Shown: positions 47,949-58,199, numbered from the stretch's first letter. The stretch is 64,000 bases of DNA from Flavobacterium panici (GCF_903819335.1 NZ_CAIJDE010000043.1:62001-126000), one strand, 5' to 3'. The notes: generated by a model not told the origin, from the sequence alone. A program made the numbers and translations.

Positions 47949-49967
47949 TCATTCCATATTACACTCCGCAAGCCAATCATAAATTTCCGTTTGCGCGCGT
48001 CTTGGTTCATCCGCAGTCAGAACCTCTAATTCATTATTTCCTTCATTATTTATGGTTCTTCTTTTTGTATTATCTTCAAGCTGTAACTGAATAATTGTAT
48101 TAATTTCTTCAATATGTTTTTCATCATACAACGGAAAAGCAACTTCAATTCTTCTGTTTAAATTTCGGCTTAACATATCGGCTGATGATAAATAGATTTT
48201 TTCCTCTCCATTATTTGCAAATTTGTAAATTCTGGAATGTTCTAAAAACATATCTACAATCCTATAGATTTTTATGTTCTCGGTTGCATATTTTATTCCC
48301 GGCAATAAGGTGAAAATGCCGCGGACAATTAATGTTACTTCAACACCTGCCCTGCTTGCTTCAATAAGTTTGTCAATAATATCTTTTTCATCGACTCCGT
48401 TTACTTTTAAAAATACCGCCGCTTCTCTTCCGGCTTTTTTATTTTCTATTTCGGTATCTATCAATTCTATTAACTTCTCTTTCATATTAAAGCCTGCGGC
48501 CAGAATATGTTTTGGTGCGCCTGCTTTTTTCTTGGTTTTTAAAAATGCAAAGACTTTTTTTAGATCATCTGTATATTTTTTTTCAGAGGTAAAAAATCCA
48601 AAATCAGAATAAATATTGGCTGTACTTTCATTAAAATTTCCGGTCGATAAATAATTATAGTATTTTTTATTTCCGTATTTGTCTTTCATGGTTACCATTG
48701 CCACTTTAGCGTGAACCTTTAAATTCGGCATACTTTGAATGATTTTTATTCCGGCATTTTTCATTTCTCGGGACCAGAATAAATTATTGTATTCATCAAA
48801 ACGTGCTTTTACTTCTACAAAAACAGTTACTTTTTTTCCGTTTTTAGCAGCGCTTATCAAAGCATTTGCAATTAACGACTGCGATGAAATTCGGTATAAA
48901 GTAATTTTTATCTCCAGAACGTTTCTGTTAATTGCCGCCTGATTAAAAAACTGAAGTACATAATAATATGATTGATACGGAAAATGCAATAATTGATTTT
49001 GTTTATCAATAATTTCAAAAACCGACTTTTTGCTTTCAAAAGGCAAATGTTTGATACCCGGATAATTTGCTCCCTGAAGATTGGGTTTTACTGGATTTGG
49101 AAACTTGAATAAATCATAAAAATTATGATGGCTTCCTCCTTTTATCATTTCATCTTTTTTAAGGCGGAATGTTTTTTTGCATACCGAAATTGTTTCAGCA
49201 TCCATATTAGAATCATACAGAAATCTTGTCGACGAACCTCGTTTTCGTTCTTCGATTTTCGCTTCAATTTTCGCTATTAAATCTCCTGAATTTTCATCTT
49301 CTATTAAATAATTTTCATCCCGATTTAATTTTATAGCATTACAGGAAACCACTTTTCCGGAAGGAAAAATAAGCGATAAACAATTCTTTATAATAGTATC
49401 TATCGAAATAATATAATGCATATCGCCCTGACTTTGCAATTGTTTAAATCGGTCCAGTTTATCCGAAGGAATATTCAAATAAGCATAATTAAAATTACCC
49501 GAAGTATCTTTTAACTTGACCAAAAAGTATAAACTCCGATTGTTTAAGAAATACGTTTTAGGCTGATTTATTGAAATATAAATAACCTGGATATAAGAGA
49601 GAATGATACTTTTAAAATAATATTCAATTTCCTGCAAATGCTCTTCGGCAAGCTCTTGATTTTCATAATAAACAATATTATTCGCAGCTAATTCTGGCAG
49701 TATTGATTTCTTCCAAATTGCCCCGAATTTGTTTTGCTGGAGATTTACTTCGGCTAAAATTTTATTGAGTAATTCTGTGTTCTTTTTTGAATTTTTAGTC
49801 AGCAGTTTTCTGATTTTAACCCTGAAAAATTCATCTAAATTAGAAGAATGAATGGCTAAAAATTTAATTCTTTCATATAACAAATTATTGGAGTCTTCGG
49901 CTTCATCCAAAATACAATTATTGAAAGAGAGCCACGAAATTTCTGAAGGTATAAGATGGTTTTGCAC
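47949..49967 (-). CDS. ppk1: Polyphosphate kinase 1
   Basis: A 672-residue cytoplasmic enzyme that reversibly builds polyphosphate from ATP. All four PPK1 regions are visible: the N-terminal helical domain (SEISWLSFNNCILDEA), the head domain, and two phospholipase-D-like C-terminal domains. The phosphorylated His is H419 in NLKVHAKVAMVT and the second catalytic His is H577 in MFLEHSRIYKFAN; YLSTGNFNE and DFGFFT are also present. The start is GTG at 49965-49967; no ATG fits in frame upstream before a stop, and the N-terminus matches the family there. It is monocistronic with its own terminator. Confidence 0.96.
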   Translation of the reverse strand: MQNHLIPSEISWLSFNNCILDEAEDSNNLLYERIKFLAIHSSNLDEFFRVKIRKLLTKNSKKNTELLNKILAEVNLQQNKFGAIWKKSILPELAANNIVYYENQELAEEHLQEIEYYFKSIILSYIQVIYISINQPKTYFLNNRSLYFLVKLKDTSGNFNYAYLNIPSDKLDRFKQLQSQGDMHYIISIDTIIKNCLSLIFPSGKVVSCNAIKLNRDENYLIEDENSGDLIAKIEAKIEERKRGSSTRFLYDSNMDAETISVCKKTFRLKKDEMIKGGSHHNFYDLFKFPNPVKPNLQGANYPGIKHLPFESKKSVFEIIDKQNQLLHFPYQSYYYVLQFFNQAAINRNVLEIKITLYRISSQSLIANALISAAKNGKKVTVFVEVKARFDEYNNLFWSREMKNAGIKIIQSMPNLKVHAKVAMVTMKDKYGNKKYYNYLSTGNFNESTANIYSDFGFFTSEKKYTDDLKKVFAFLKTKKKAGAPKHILAAGFNMKEKLIELIDTEIENKKAGREAAVFLKVNGVDEKDIIDKLIEASRAGVEVTLIVRGIFTLLPGIKYATENIKIYRIVDMFLEHSRIYKFANNGEEKIYLSSADMLSRNLNRRIEVAFPLYDEKHIEEINTIIQLQLEDNTKRRTINNEGNNELEVLTADEPRRAQTEIYDWLAECNME

Positions 49968-50421
49968 GTAAAAAAATTGGTTTATACTTTATTGATACTT
50001 GTAAATTTCAGGATTAATTATTTTAAAATGTAAATACAAAAGGGCTGTTAACCATAATTTAATTTATTGGTAACATAACTTAATCAGCATTATATCATTG
50101 TTATAGCTTATATCGAAATCTCATTATTACGTTGGTATATGCTAAATACCGTCTTCTTTTTTATTGACTTCAAAAACAATAAATAATCTTAATCCTATTA
50201 ACTTTTTGTTAACCGTATTATAATACTGCCTCGATAGTACGATTTCTCTTTTAAGGTACTTACAAGTAGTAAGAATTATAATTCAAAAACAATCCGTTCT
50301 ATCGACAAAATTTCCAGAAAACAAAGCTGATTACTTTTTATTTCTCAGTTGGTTATTGCTATCAAATAATTTATAAAAATCATTGAATTTAAATATGTTA
50401 TAAACCATTAAAACTAGAATT
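49968..50421. other. Intergenic region without a recognisable gene
   Basis: 454 very AT-rich bases between divergently transcribed ppk1 and the crystallin-domain gene. I find no ORF, terminator, operator-like palindrome or consensus -33/-7 pair here. It presumably holds both promoters. Confidence 0.5.
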
Positions 50422-51722
50422 ATGAAAAAACAGAATCCAAAAAAGGTATTAAGTAGAGCCTTAATTATTATGCTGTCGGCCATTACATTCTCATGTCAGG
50501 ATACGACATTAGAAGAAAGCGAAAATTCTGCTGTAGCAAAAGAGCAGCAAAATTTCAAAAAAATGAGCATCTCAGCAAGTTCTAATTTGGCAAGAAGATG
50601 GGCTCCAATTCATTACAAAGATGTAGACGCAACAGGAACTTATGCCGAAGGAGGAAAATCAGATTATCTTACTGCCATTAACTACGACAACGACTGGAAT
50701 GCCGAAAACAACTGGAACAATCTTCCTGCTTATGCCAACTCTTTAGCGGCACATTGCTACTATTCAGTGGTAGAATCAAATACACATTGGTTTATACTTA
50801 TGCTTTTTTCTCTCCACGCGATTGGACAGATAATCCGTTTTTATACAATTTAGATCAGCATGAAAATGATTTAGAAGGTGTATTAATGATTGTAGAAAAA
50901 GATGGTTCAACTTATGGTTCTTTAAAAGGAGCGGTTACAGTTAGTCATTCAGACTTTTTCTCTTATGTACCATCTGGAAGTTCTTTTGTAAGCGGATTGG
51001 AAAGTGTTGACGGAACATTACAAATGAGAGATTATAACGGAGAATTGCACCCTATTACTGCGCAAGATTCTAAAGGACACAGCCTTAAAGCGTGGCCGCA
51101 GCACGATATTGATGGAGACGGAATTATCTACTATCCTTCGACAAGTGGAACTGCACAAATACCATCCGATAATTATGACACTTACGTGGAATACAAACTT
51201 GTTGATATTTTTGAAACCGGAGGATTATGGGATCAAAGATTTAATACTGAATTGTTTTCTAGCCCGGGCGGAGGATTTAAAGGAAATGATTTTAAAACTG
51301 GCGGTGCTAATGCTCCGTGGGCGTGGAATGACGGAAATGATGGTATCGTACAAGGCGGAGAATTTGCAACAGATCCTGCAAAATTAGCCGATAATTATTT
51401 TGATGGCGTAGGCAATTTGTCACGTACCTATACTGATAATAAATACAATAGTTCTGCCGGAGGCGTTGTTACAGTTTACCAAAATTGCAGCTATACAGGT
51501 TATGCAGTTGCTTTGCCTGCGGGTGATTATACATTGGCTCAGCTAAAATCATATGGTATTGTAAATGATGATTTATCGTCTGTTCGTTTAGATAATGGAT
51601 ACAAAATTACATTCTACCAAAACGATAATTTTGGAGGAGAATCTGTTGTAGTAACAGGAAACAATAGCTGTTTAGGAGGCTTTAATGATAAAGCTAGCTC
51701 TATAAAAATCAGCGCAATATAA
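50422..51722 (+). pseudogene. Crystallin-domain lipoprotein broken by a frameshift
   Basis: Two overlapping frames encode one protein of about 433 residues. Frame one gives the lipoprotein signal (LSAITFSCQD, lipobox Cys) and runs to CYYSVVESNTHWFI; it then goes out of frame. The second frame resumes at TYAFFSPRDWTDNPF and continues to the end. Adding one base near 50793-50796 restores HWFITYAFFSPRDW, a sequence that reads naturally through. The middle part resembles the VPS62/DUF946-like domain family (weak call); the last 85 residues form a beta/gamma-crystallin domain (VTVYQNCSYTGYAVAL ... ITFYQNDNFGGESVVV). It has a downstream terminator. The break may be a real mutation, a phase-variable state or a sequencing error; there is no long homopolymer at the site. 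Confidence 0.8.
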
Positions 51723-51740
51723 ATTGACTTTTTAATTTAA

Positions 51741-51782
51741 ATATGCAGACAAGAAGCTTAATTGTTTTTCTTGTCTGCATAT
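51741..51782 (+). terminator. Intrinsic terminator after the crystallin-domain gene
   Basis: A 13-bp perfect stem (ATATGCAGACAAG at 51741-51753, complement at 51770-51782), 16-base loop, then CTTTTTTT. Confidence 0.88.
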
Positions 51783-51934
51783 CTTTTTTTGTTTTTATCC
51801 AAATCCCTAATTTCCATTAAAATGGCATAAATTATAGTAATTTAATTCCTTAAAAACGGTTTAATTACAAGGAGAAAAATCTTCTTATAAATCATTTTTT
51901 ATTAATTTTACGTATCAACATTTAATGAATTTAC

Positions 51935-52804
51935 ATGGAAATGAATGATTTGGAATTAGTTTCCATTAAAGAGGTTTGCATTACAAAAGTGAACGGATTT
52001 GAAAGTACATCTATATTAGACATTCTTTCTGTAGAAGAACCGCTTGAAATAAGAATTTCTTACGGCCCTGAAGCCGAAAAAACACACAAAAATATCTCGG
52101 TAACAATGCGTACGCCAGGCAATGATTTTGATCTTGCCATTGGTTTTTTATTTACCGAAGGCATTATAACTTCTTATCAGGACGTTAAAAAAGTTTATCA
52201 CACCAATACAGATTGTTCCTTTCAAAAGAAAAATATTGTTCAGGTAGATTTAGCTGAAGATTTCATTCCGCATTTGATGTCGTCAGACCGGAATTTTTAT
52301 ACCACGTCCAGCTGCGGCGTTTGTGGAAAAAGTTCTATACAATCTATCAAAACGGTCAGTACTTTTAATCCATTAGACAATCCAAAACTAAATATCGCTG
52401 CGCAAGTACTTTATCAATTATCAAACAAATTAAAAGCAGCTCAAAGCAGTTTTGCCGTTACTGGCGGTATTCATGCGTCGGGACTTTTTACTATTGAAGG
52501 CGATTTAGTTTTTTTACAGGAAGATGTTGGACGTCATAATGCATTGGATAAACTAATTGGCAGTGCTTTTGCAAATAATTTACTTCCTTTAAATAAACAT
52601 ATATTACTCCTTAGCGGAAGAGCTAGTTTTGAGTTAATTCAAAAAGCGGCTATGGCAGGAATATCAGTAGTAGTTGCCATTGGTGCTCCGTCGAGTCTTG
52701 CTGTAGAATTGGCTAGAGAATTTAATATTACCCTTTTGGGTTTTCTTAAAGAAGATAGATTCAATATCTATAATTCCAGTGATCAGGTTGTAATCAACTT
52801 CTAA
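51935..52804 (+). CDS. fdhD: Formate dehydrogenase accessory sulfurtransferase FdhD
   Basis: A 289-residue cytoplasmic protein that passes sulfur from a cysteine desulfurase to the molybdenum cofactor of formate dehydrogenases. The sulfur-carrying pair C127-x-x-C130 lies in the expected TTSSCGVCGKSS. Other family features are TPGNDFDLAIGFLFTEGII, FAVTGGIHASGLF and EDVGRHNALDKLIG. The next gene on the strand encodes a molybdopterin oxidoreductase, about 300 bases away, its probable client. Confidence 0.95.
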   Translation: MEMNDLELVSIKEVCITKVNGFESTSILDILSVEEPLEIRISYGPEAEKTHKNISVTMRTPGNDFDLAIGFLFTEGIITSYQDVKKVYHTNTDCSFQKKNIVQVDLAEDFIPHLMSSDRNFYTTSSCGVCGKSSIQSIKTVSTFNPLDNPKLNIAAQVLYQLSNKLKAAQSSFAVTGGIHASGLFTIEGDLVFLQEDVGRHNALDKLIGSAFANNLLPLNKHILLLSGRASFELIQKAAMAGISVVVAIGAPSSLAVELAREFNITLLGFLKEDRFNIYNSSDQVVINF

Positions 52805-52860
52805 TAAAAATTAAAACAACAGTTATCCCGTTGGGTGTAATGCATAAAAAACAATAATTA

Positions 52861-53007
52861 AACACATAGAGACATAGATTTTATGTTTTTGAAAAAGTCA
52901 ATTAAAAAGAAACTCGTTTCTCACACATAGTCCCGATAGCTATCGGGATTTGTTAATGCAAGTGAAACGCCTTTCTTGAGTTCAATAATTCTATGTTTCT
53001 ATGTGTT
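52861..53007. repeat. Extragenic element with terminal inverted repeats and central palindrome
   Basis: Ends AACACATAGAGACATAGATT (52861-52880) and the matching inverted copy at 52988-53007 agree at 18 of 20 positions. Inside is a perfect 18-bp palindrome, TCCCGATAGCTATCGGGA (52931-52948). No ORF. It fills most of the 303-base gap between fdhD and the molybdoenzyme gene, like a short MITE/REP element. Confidence 0.75.
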
Positions 53008-53107
53008 AAAACAATTAAACCCAAGAGGTATAAAAATTATTTCTATAGCTGAATTAAAATCATAATTATTCCAGTTTCTGCGAATAAGCCAATTAAATGC
53101 AAAAGTC

Positions 53108-55477
53108 ATGAAAGAAGATAAATCTCCAAAAGGCATCAACGATAAAATTACAAAAGAACCAAATGCCGAAAATCCGTATAAACTTTTAGATCTTAAGCTC
53201 ACAAAAACCGGAAAATGGGCTGCCGGAGTTCCCGCTGTTATCTCAGCTTTTAGTGATCTTATTGAAGAAAAAACGCTTGTTCGCGGGACAAAAGCTTTAT
53301 TCAAGATGAATCAAAAAGGTGGTTTTGACTGTCCGAGCTGTGCATGGCCTGATCCAGATGATGATCGTTCGCCTTTGGGAGAATACTGCGAAAACGGAGT
53401 TAAAGCTTTAGCAGAAGAAGCCACTACCAAAAAAATCACAGCTGAATTTTTCAAACAAAATTCTGTCTATGATCTTGCACAATTAGATGATTATCAAATT
53501 GGAAAAATGGGAAGATTGACAGAGCCTATGTATCTTCCTAAAAATGGAACGCACTACGAACCTATAAGCTGGGATAACGCGTTCACAAAAATAGCAGAAC
53601 ATCTCAACGCCTTAGATTCGCCAGACGAAGCTGCTTTTTATACCTCAGGAAGAACAAGCAATGAAACATCATTTCTTTATCAGCTTTTTGCAAAAGAATT
53701 TGGAACCAACAATATGCCTGACTGTTCTAATATGTGCCATGAAACATCCGGTTCGGCTTTAAGAACTACGATCGGAATTGGAAAAGGAACCGTAACATTA
53801 GATGATTTTTATGATACAGATGTAATTGTAATTATTGGTCAAAATCCCGGAACAAACGCGCCAAGAATGCTGACTGCATTAGCAAAAGGTAAAAAAAACG
53901 GAGCGAAAATTATTGCCGTTAATCCATTGCCGGAAGCGGGTTTAATGGGATTTCATAATCCGCAGGAAATTAACGGAATTATTGGAAACGGTGTCAAACT
54001 AGCCGATCTTTTTCTTCCGGTAAAAATAAATGGAGATATGGCGCTTTTAAAAGCCCTTGAAATTATATTATTGGAATTGGAAAATAAAAATCCCGGAAAA
54101 GTCTTTGATTATGATTTCATCAAAGAAAAAACTACCGGATATGAAGCTTTCCTAAAACAGTTTGATAATTATAATTTAGATGAACTTGTACAACTTTCAG
54201 GCGTTTCTAAAGAAGCACTTTATGAAGCTGCAGAAATCATCGCTTTCAAAAAACGAATCATTGTTTGCTGGGGAATGGGACTTACACAGCAGCCCAACGG
54301 CGTAGAAATGATTAGAGAAATTCTTAATATTCTATTGCTAAAAGGAAGTATTGGTAAACCCGACGCAGGCGTTTGCCCCGTTCGTGGTCATAGTAACGTT
54401 CAGGGAAACAGAACGATGATGATTGATGAAAAACCTACTAACGAACAACTGGATCGTCTTCAGGCTTATTTTGGATTTAATCCGCCTCGCAAACATGGAT
54501 ATGATGTTGTGAGAGCCATTAAAGCCATGAAGGAAGAAAAAGTAAAATTACTATTTTGTATGGGTGGTAATTTTCTATCGGCAACATCAGATACAACTTA
54601 TACCGCAAGTGCTTTAAGAAAACTGAATTTAACCGTAAATGTTTCTACAAAACTGAATCGCAGTCACTTGATTCATGGGCAAGAAGCTATTATATTACCA
54701 ACATTATCCCGAAGCGATATTGATATCGTTAATGGTGAAGCACAATTTATAACTACCGAAAACTCAATGGGCGTTGTACAGTCGTCAAAAGGAATGCTCA
54801 AACCTGTATCTGATAATCTTATTAATGAAACTCAGATTGTATGTAAATTGGCTATGGCAACGCTGGGAAATAAATCGGTTGTTGACTGGCAGCGTTATCA
54901 TGACAGTTATGATGATGTGAGAGATGCCATTGAAAAATGTATTCCCGGTTTTGAGAATTATAATGAAAAAGTACGCCAAAAAGGAGGTTTCCATTTACCG
55001 AATGCGGCACGTGATGGAAAATTTATTACTAAAGATTTTGGAGACCGCGCACCTTTTACATTAACGGAAATTCCAAAAAACGAACTTGCCCCAGATGAAT
55101 ATATGATGGCAAGCACCCGAACGCACGACCAGTTTAATACCACAATTTATGGTCTTGATGATCGTTACCGCGGTGTAAAAAATGAACGCAGGGTAATATT
55201 TATGAACGAAAAAGATATTGAACAAGGAGGATTTAAAGCTGGCGATAAAGTCGATTTATTTAATTATGATGATAATATTGAAAGAATCGCGCCTTTGTTT
55301 GTTATTGTTTCCTATCAAATTCCTGAGAAAAACACGGTTACTTATTTTCCCGAAACAAACGTTTTGGTTTCCGTTAATAATGTGGTTAAGGATAGTAATA
55401 TGCCAGCTTCAAAATATGTAAAAATTAAAGTTAGAAAACACGATCCTAAAATTTATGAAAGAATAAGTCGTTTGTAA
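53108..55477 (+). CDS. FdhF/YdeP-type molybdopterin oxidoreductase
   Basis: A 789-residue enzyme of the formate-dehydrogenase-like (YdeP) family carrying bis-molybdopterin guanine dinucleotide. N-terminal Cys residues 75, 78 and 94 (GGFDCPSCAWP ... GEYCENG) could hold an Fe-S cluster. The expected metal ligand is C210 in SNMCHETSGSA, where E. coli FdhF has selenocysteine. Cofactor-binding parts are visible: IIGQNPGTNAPRML, CPVRGHSNVQGNRTM, MGGNFLSATSD and RTHDQFNTTIYGLDDRYRG near the C-terminus. No twin-arginine leader is present, so it is likely cytoplasmic. fdhD upstream supports a formate dehydrogenase-like role, but members of this subgroup lack a proven substrate. No electron-transfer subunit is adjacent. 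Confidence 0.9.
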   Translation: MKEDKSPKGINDKITKEPNAENPYKLLDLKLTKTGKWAAGVPAVISAFSDLIEEKTLVRGTKALFKMNQKGGFDCPSCAWPDPDDDRSPLGEYCENGVKALAEEATTKKITAEFFKQNSVYDLAQLDDYQIGKMGRLTEPMYLPKNGTHYEPISWDNAFTKIAEHLNALDSPDEAAFYTSGRTSNETSFLYQLFAKEFGTNNMPDCSNMCHETSGSALRTTIGIGKGTVTLDDFYDTDVIVIIGQNPGTNAPRMLTALAKGKKNGAKIIAVNPLPEAGLMGFHNPQEINGIIGNGVKLADLFLPVKINGDMALLKALEIILLELENKNPGKVFDYDFIKEKTTGYEAFLKQFDNYNLDELVQLSGVSKEALYEAAEIIAFKKRIIVCWGMGLTQQPNGVEMIREILNILLLKGSIGKPDAGVCPVRGHSNVQGNRTMMIDEKPTNEQLDRLQAYFGFNPPRKHGYDVVRAIKAMKEEKVKLLFCMGGNFLSATSDTTYTASALRKLNLTVNVSTKLNRSHLIHGQEAIILPTLSRSDIDIVNGEAQFITTENSMGVVQSSKGMLKPVSDNLINETQIVCKLAMATLGNKSVVDWQRYHDSYDDVRDAIEKCIPGFENYNEKVRQKGGFHLPNAARDGKFITKDFGDRAPFTLTEIPKNELAPDEYMMASTRTHDQFNTTIYGLDDRYRGVKNERRVIFMNEKDIEQGGFKAGDKVDLFNYDDNIERIAPLFVIVSYQIPEKNTVTYFPETNVLVSVNNVVKDSNMPASKYVKIKVRKHDPKIYERISRL

Positions 55478-55535
55478 AAATTTGCAAATCTTCTCCAATC
55501 AATTCATTAAAAAATAACACTCAAATCAAATTTAA

Positions 55536-56060
55536 ATGTCGGTATATCAAAAAATAGCAGCAGTAGGTTCGAAGTATATCGGGAAACCAAAACTTTTTAA
55601 GTACGGATTTAATCTGTCTCCAATGTACCGAAGAAGTACTGCCAGAATTGTAAATGTATCGCAGGATTTATTGCAAATTCAAATAAAGCTTCCTATAAGT
55701 TATAAAAACAAAAATTATGTAAACTCTATTTTTGGAGGAAGCATGTTTGCTGCTGTAGACCCAATTCCGATGGTTCAATTGATAAATCTTTTAGATGAGA
55801 ATTTTGTAGTATGGGATAAAGCAGCCGAAATTTATTTTAAGAGACCTGCAAAAGAGAATTTATACGCTGATTTTATTTTTACTCTAGAAGAACTGGGCGA
55901 AATTAAGTATAAGATTAAGCAACAGAATGAATTAGAAATTGTAAAAACTACATTGCTTACAAACAAAGATAAATCGATCACATATTGTGAGGTTCGCAAA
56001 ACAATTTACATTGCTAATAAAAGCTATTTTAAAAAGAAAAGAGAAAATAAAAAGCTATAA
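55536..56060 (+). CDS. DUF4442 (hotdog-fold thioesterase-like) protein
   Basis: A 174-residue cytoplasmic protein matching the DUF4442 family, whose fold is the hotdog fold of acyl-CoA thioesterases. Visible features are the Tyr/Arg-rich start (FNLSPMYRRSTARI), IFGGSMFAAVDPIPMVQL, where FGGSMFAA and DP lie in the putative active-site turn, and VVWDKAAEIYFKRPAKENLYADF. The activity is unproven. It begins 58 bases after the molybdoenzyme gene on the same strand. Confidence 0.85.
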   Translation: MSVYQKIAAVGSKYIGKPKLFKYGFNLSPMYRRSTARIVNVSQDLLQIQIKLPISYKNKNYVNSIFGGSMFAAVDPIPMVQLINLLDENFVVWDKAAEIYFKRPAKENLYADFIFTLEELGEIKYKIKQQNELEIVKTTLLTNKDKSITYCEVRKTIYIANKSYFKKKRENKKL

Positions 56061-56285
56061 CGTTTAGCTTTAAAACTCAATGGATACAGCATTTTTAATT
56101 TAAAACAAGCATTCGGTTTTGGCTTAAATCAGTTAAATTCCATCCCCGAATTTAGATTATAAATAATCTTCGTTAAAACTACTTTATAGGGCTACAATAA
56201 ATGAAAAATCATTTATAACTATGCTGTAATTTAGGTGCTCGTTTTAAAATGAAAAATGTTAATCTGTATATTTAAAAGAAGATCA

Positions 56286-57287
56286 TTATTTTATTTTAAC
56301 CACTACTTTACCTTTTGCGCGTCCGCTTTCTACATACGATAATGCTTCGTTGGTTTTATCAAATGGAAAAATCTTATCTATTACCGGTTTAATTATATCT
56401 GCTTCAATCAGCGCTGCGATTTCTTTTAACTGCTGTCCGTCTGCCTTCATAAATAAAAAAGAATAATCGACATTTTTATTTTTTGCTTTTTTGCGAATCC
56501 CTGAACTTAGTAAAGAAAGAATCATTTTGATAAACCAGGGAGCTCCAATTTCTTTTGCAAAATCAGGAGTCGGCGGCCCGGAAATAGAAATAAGTTTTCC
56601 TCCCGGTTTTACTATTTTAAGTGATTTTTCGAGCGTTTTTTGATCCTGACTGTTTAATACCACATCATAATCACTCAAAATGTTTTCAAAATCACTATTC
56701 TGGTAATCAATAATAACATCAGTACCCAAATCTTTAAGCAAATCGAAACTTTTTGCACTTGCCGTAGAAGCAGTTACAGCTCCTAAATGTTTAGCCAGCT
56801 GAATTGCAATAGTTCCTACACCTCCAGAACCGGCCTGAATAAACACTTTTTGTCCTGCTTTAACTTGAGCCTTTTCAATCAAAACCTGCCATGCCGTAAG
56901 CGCTACTAAAGGAATAGAAGCTGCTGCTTCCATCGAAATGTTTTTAGGTTTAAGTGCCGCATCTTTTTCGTCTATGGCAATAAACTCTGCAAATGTACCT
57001 ATACGATAATCTGAAGGTCTGGCATAAACCTCATCGCCAACTTTAAACTTCTTTACATTTTTACCTGCCTGTACCACTACTCCAGCAGCATCATGCCCTA
57101 AAATTAATGGCAGTTTATAAGGCAGAATAAGTTTAAATTCTCCTGATTTTATTTTAGAATCTAAAAGATTAATTCCCGCTGCATGAACTTCAACCAAAAT
57201 ATCATTGTCCTTTAGTTTTGGTATCGGCATTTCGGCAGACTGCAGACTTCCTTTTTTATTGTACTTATTAATTATAAATGCTTTCAT
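56286..57287 (-). CDS. NADP-dependent quinone oxidoreductase-like MDR protein
   Basis: A 333-residue zinc-independent medium-chain dehydrogenase/reductase. The N-terminal GroES-like domain contains EVHAAGINLLDSKIKSGEF and LGHDAAGVVVQAG; the Rossmann domain has VFIQAGSGGVGTIAIQLAKHLGA for NADPH. It would reduce quinones or enones in the cytoplasm. It lies 10 bases after an SDR gene and ends that probable operon, under the TetR operators at 58140-58185. Confidence 0.92.
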   Translation of the reverse strand: MKAFIINKYNKKGSLQSAEMPIPKLKDNDILVEVHAAGINLLDSKIKSGEFKLILPYKLPLILGHDAAGVVVQAGKNVKKFKVGDEVYARPSDYRIGTFAEFIAIDEKDAALKPKNISMEAAASIPLVALTAWQVLIEKAQVKAGQKVFIQAGSGGVGTIAIQLAKHLGAVTASTASAKSFDLLKDLGTDVIIDYQNSDFENILSDYDVVLNSQDQKTLEKSLKIVKPGGKLISISGPPTPDFAKEIGAPWFIKMILSLLSSGIRKKAKNKNVDYSFLFMKADGQQLKEIAALIEADIIKPVIDKIFPFDKTNEALSYVESGRAKGKVVVKIK

Positions 57288-57297
57288 CTTATTTAGT

Positions 57298-58077
57298 TTA
57301 TAATTTTAGGGATGACTTTAAATTCGGATAAATCTTTTTAGGGTTCACTAAATTAAAAGCTATTTTTGGAAAAAACCTGCTTACGATATACAACGCTTTT
57401 GTGTCTCCGGCACGAATAGTAAACTGATCTTTTTTTATTCCGTTAATAAGTGTTTTTACCAGTTCTTCAGGAGTCATTTTTTTATCAGTTCTTTTTGCAG
57501 TCATTTCTGTTGCAACAACAGGAGGCAGTAATTCAAATACTTTTACAGTACTGTTTATTATTTCCAGATTCTTTCTAAGCAGTTTTGTATAAAAACTTAA
57601 GGCCGTTTTTGTTGCCGAATAAGTTGGCTCTTCTAAGGCTGGTACCAAACTTAAAATAGAGGTGGTATTAATAATAGCGCTTTCTTTTCTCGATTTCAAC
57701 ATATCGATAAAAAGATTATTGAGTCTTAAAACACCAAAATAATTTACATTCATTTCGTAAACGGCATTCTTTAAAATTTGATCATCTGCAATACCAAGAT
57801 TAAGAGCCGGAGTTCCAACGCCTGCATTATTATACAAAATATCAATTCCGCCCAAAGAAGTTACTTTTTCAAACAGCGATACGGCATCATTTTCATTTTC
57901 AACATCACTTTTTATAACTGTTAATGCCGGAAACATTTTTTTAGCAGCATCTAATTTAGCCTGATTTCTCCCCGTAATAATTACACTTGCTCCTTCAGCT
58001 AAAAACTGTCTGGCAGATTCAAGCCCAATTCCGGAAGCTCCTCCGGTAATTAATATTGTTTTACCTTTTACATCCAT
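57298..58077 (-). CDS. Short-chain dehydrogenase/reductase
   Basis: A 259-residue NAD(P)-dependent SDR with the Rossmann motif ITGGASGIGLESA, the NNAG-type strand (ILYNNAGVG), the catalytic Ser in STSILSLVP (NTTSILS) and Y-x-x-x-K in YSATKTAL. The C-terminal part (FELLPPVVATEMTAKR) is like DltE-type SDRs. Its substrate is unknown. It is first in a two-gene unit with the MDR gene; two tandem TetR-type sites lie just upstream. Confidence 0.92.
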   Translation of the reverse strand: MDVKGKTILITGGASGIGLESARQFLAEGASVIITGRNQAKLDAAKKMFPALTVIKSDVENENDAVSLFEKVTSLGGIDILYNNAGVGTPALNLGIADDQILKNAVYEMNVNYFGVLRLNNLFIDMLKSRKESAIINTTSILSLVPALEEPTYSATKTALSFYTKLLRKNLEIINSTVKVFELLPPVVATEMTAKRTDKKMTPEELVKTLINGIKKDQFTIRAGDTKALYIVSRFFPKIAFNLVNPKKIYPNLKSSLKL

Positions 58078-58139
58078 GTTAATTTTAAATTTTGGTTTAA
58101 ATTATTTATTCTTGTATCTCTTGTAATTAAAATTTAAAA

Positions 58140-58185
58140 AAATATACTTTTTAGTTTATTTTAAAATATACTTTTTAGTTTATTC
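58140..58185 (-). promoter_or_regulatory. Two tandem TetR-type operators before the SDR-MDR unit
   Basis: Copies at 58140-58161 and 58164-58185, 24 bases apart, both start AAATATACTTTTTAGTTTAT. They differ at only one or two arm positions from the perfect palindrome before the tetR-type gene itself (58812-58833). The 24-base phasing would place two dimers on nearly related faces of the helix. Confidence 0.75.
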
Positions 58186-58199
58186 TAAAGCAAAAAAAA

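Noticed and set aside
50422..50853. Two separate overlapping genes at 50422-50853 and 50754-51722
   Set aside because: The joint sequence reads as one protein after adding one base, and the second has no start or signal of its own.
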